NCBI GenBank assembly: GCA_030838305.1
Contig: JAUTWY010000400.1
Span: 1 to 7,166, forward strand
Direction of reading: 5' to 3'
DNA: 7,166 nucleotides
Source of the DNA: Acidobacteriaceae bacterium
GTDB lineage: Bacteria > Acidobacteriota > Terriglobia > Terriglobales > Acidobacteriaceae
Shown piece after piece: positions 6,213-7,166 of the stretch. Positions within the stretch are counted from its first letter, which is position 1. The number at the start of each line of letters is the position of its first letter. The notes below the pieces were generated by a model. It did no database searches and was not told the DNA's origin. It saw only the letters and a list, made by a program, of their open reading frames with translations. The translations under genes and the position numbers were made by a program.

Positions 6213-6767
6213 ATGGGACGACCTAAGAACTTCAGCCGGGAAGGCGTCCTTGAGAAGGCGCTGCCGGTCTTCTGGAAATACGGCTTCGCGGATACCAGCC
6301 TTCAGGAATTGGAAAAGGCTACGGGCGTCAACAAGTCCGGCCTTTATTCCGAGTTCGCGGACAAGGGCGATTTGTATTTGGAGAGTTTGCGGCACTACTT
6401 GAGAACACGGCAAGAAGAAGAATTACTGACCGCCAAGCCGCTCGGCTGGAAAAACATCGGGCGCTTTCTGAAACTCGCGCCTCGCAGCCTGGAGGGTCAA
6501 AAAGGTTGTTTCTCGGTCAATTCCATGAACCAGTTCGCTGTGCTCCCACCCGCGGCGCAGGAAATCGTTTCAAAGAGCCGCGCTTTTCTCAAAGACCTCA
6601 TCGCGAGAAATGTCGAAGCCGAGAAGCCCGCGATGAAACCAGCCGCGCTGGCGGAGATGATCTTGACCTTCTTCACCGGCGTCAGCATGGAGCAGCACCT
6701 GAAAGGCACCAAAGCGTCCATGAATCGAAAAGTGGACGCCTTCATGAAGGTCGTCCGTAAACTGTGA
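6213..6767 (+). CDS. TetR/AcrR-family transcriptional regulator
   Basis: Starting at the ATG at 6213 (MGRPKNFSREGVLEKALPVF) the protein is 184 residues, typical for TetR regulators. An in-frame start at 6144 would add 23 unrelated residues and overlap the -10 and operator, so it is rejected. The helix-turn-helix lies at about residues 9-55, with the recognition region TSLQELEKATGVNKSGLYSE followed by the usual F-x-x-K-x-x-LY. The C-terminal ligand domain carries the GCFSVN motif; C99 is the only cysteine in the protein. TetR proteins usually repress as dimers and release DNA when a small ligand binds or a residue is modified. Its position divergent from the redox operon and the palindromes next to its start make it the likely regulator of SDR, SnoaL, cupin, MDR and OYE genes and of itself. 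The inducer cannot be read from sequence. Confidence 0.92.
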   Translation: MGRPKNFSREGVLEKALPVFWKYGFADTSLQELEKATGVNKSGLYSEFADKGDLYLESLRHYLRTRQEEELLTAKPLGWKNIGRFLKLAPRSLEGQKGCFSVNSMNQFAVLPPAAQEIVSKSRAFLKDLIARNVEAEKPAMKPAALAEMILTFFTGVSMEQHLKGTKASMNRKVDAFMKVVRKL

Positions 6768-6841
6768 ATCCACAGTTCCGCTAAGCGCATTCGGCACGAA
6801 TCGATCTGTGATCCAGGATCTGTCTCTTTTCCCTATCACCT

Positions 6842-6875
6842 GCTGATCAGCGGTACCGCTTGTCCCGCAACAAGC
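6842..6875. repeat. Overlapping palindromes and hairpin after tetR
   Basis: GCTGATCAGC (6842-6851) and AGCGGTACCGCT (6849-6860) are perfect palindromes sharing three bases. They run into a 6-bp hairpin, GCTTGT (6858-6863) pairing with ACAAGC (6870-6875) around a 6-nt loop. The structures share bases and are mutually exclusive. No T-run follows, so a standard intrinsic terminator is not supported. This lies 75 bp after the tetR stop. The rest of 6768-6986 holds no credible gene on either strand. Confidence 0.4.
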
Positions 6876-6986
6876 CAGCGCACTCCCGATCTTCAAAACC
6901 CTAATTAGAAGATTGCGCCATTTTGTCGAATGCTCGGCCACCCAAATCCGCACCGCGCACACGGCTTCAAGGTTTAGTGAGCGGCC

Positions 6987-7166
6987 TGACACATAGGTGA
7001 CAGTTTGTACCGGACACATGGGTGACACTTTTCCCCTTTAAGGGGGGAGTGATGCCTCGGAAGGAGTGTTCGGTAAATGGATGAGAGGTTGCAATTTGTG
7101 GCTCGCCGGCGAGAAGAGAAAAAAGGAGAAAAAATCTTGGTACCAGTACGTTTTTCTCGGACTCGC
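6987..7166 (+). mobile_element. Left end of an IS481-family insertion sequence, partial and apparently degenerate
   Basis: Two near-identical 15-mers, GACACATAGGTGACA (6988-7002) and GACACATGGGTGACA (7013-7027), lie 25 bp apart. This tandem motif is what I recognise at the termini of IS481-type elements, probably as transposase binding sites. It is followed by CCCCTTTAAGGGG (7033-7045), a G-rich ribosome binding site and ATG at 7052. The encoded start MPRKECSV, then MDERLQFVAR one frame over, resembles IS481 transposase N-termini. The element continues beyond the window, so its right end cannot be assessed. Confidence 0.6.
7052..7166 (+). pseudogene. IS481-type transposase, N-terminal fragment with a frameshift
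   Basis: From ATG at 7052 the frame reads MPRKECSVNG and stops at 7082-7084. From ATG at 7077, one base out of phase, it reads MDERLQFVARRREEKKGEKI and stays open to the window end. Relatives have the MP-K-C-V start fused directly to MDERL-FVAR, so one extra A in the AAA at 7075-7077 explains the break. Translation could in principle start at 7077. After FVAR the sequence becomes lysine-rich and no longer follows the family pattern (GEK...LCREFGISRKTG), suggesting further decay or truncation near 7110. Confidence 0.5.

Noticed and set aside
6570..7028. 152-residue minus-strand ORF across the tetR 3' end and intergenic stretch
   Set aside because: Half of it is antisense to the conserved TetR C-terminus, it starts inside the IS end motifs, and the product shows no family pattern.

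Overview
The window looks like a piece of a soil-type Acidobacteriota genome. This is inferred from the left-hand gene pair: a CRTAC1-type FG-GAP/VCBS protein with an ASPIC/UnbV C-terminus, overlapping a secreted TPR protein. That pairing is characteristic of the phylum. No rRNA or other marker gene is present, so the assignment is moderate. No CRISPR array or tRNA was seen.

Layout: (1) 1-1895, plus strand: the 3' part of the FG-GAP/ASPIC gene and a complete TPR gene, sharing a GTGA overlap. (2) 1961-6059, minus strand: a redox gene cluster read right to left as SDR, SnoaL-like protein, cupin, quinone-oxidoreductase-type MDR and Old Yellow Enzyme (OYE). The first four are closely spaced with recognisable ribosome binding sites. 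OYE lies 140 bp beyond the MDR gene and has its own upstream region. (3) 6213-6767, plus strand: a TetR-family regulator divergent from the cluster. (4) 6768-7166: a gene-free stretch with nested palindromes, then the left end of an apparently degenerate IS481-type insertion sequence that runs off the window.

The main result is regulatory. A perfect 11-bp palindrome, TGAACCGTTCA, occurs in the tetR/SDR divergent region and again upstream of OYE. Its 21-bp context is conserved with one mismatch and has the same orientation relative to tetR and OYE transcription. A third copy with one mismatch lies about 20 bp before the tetR start. TetR therefore probably controls its own gene, the SDR-to-MDR operon and the separate OYE unit as one regulon. 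Given an ene-reductase, a quinone-reductase-like enzyme and an SDR, a response to electrophiles, quinones or enones is a reasonable inference, but the inducer is unknown.

Two adjacent genes, OYE and MDR, are each broken by one frameshift although protein similarity continues on both sides. Either the pathway is decaying or the assembly has errors here. The OYE also lacks the canonical His-x-x-His/Asn substrate-anchoring pair (Gln and Phe instead) while keeping the Tyr proton donor.
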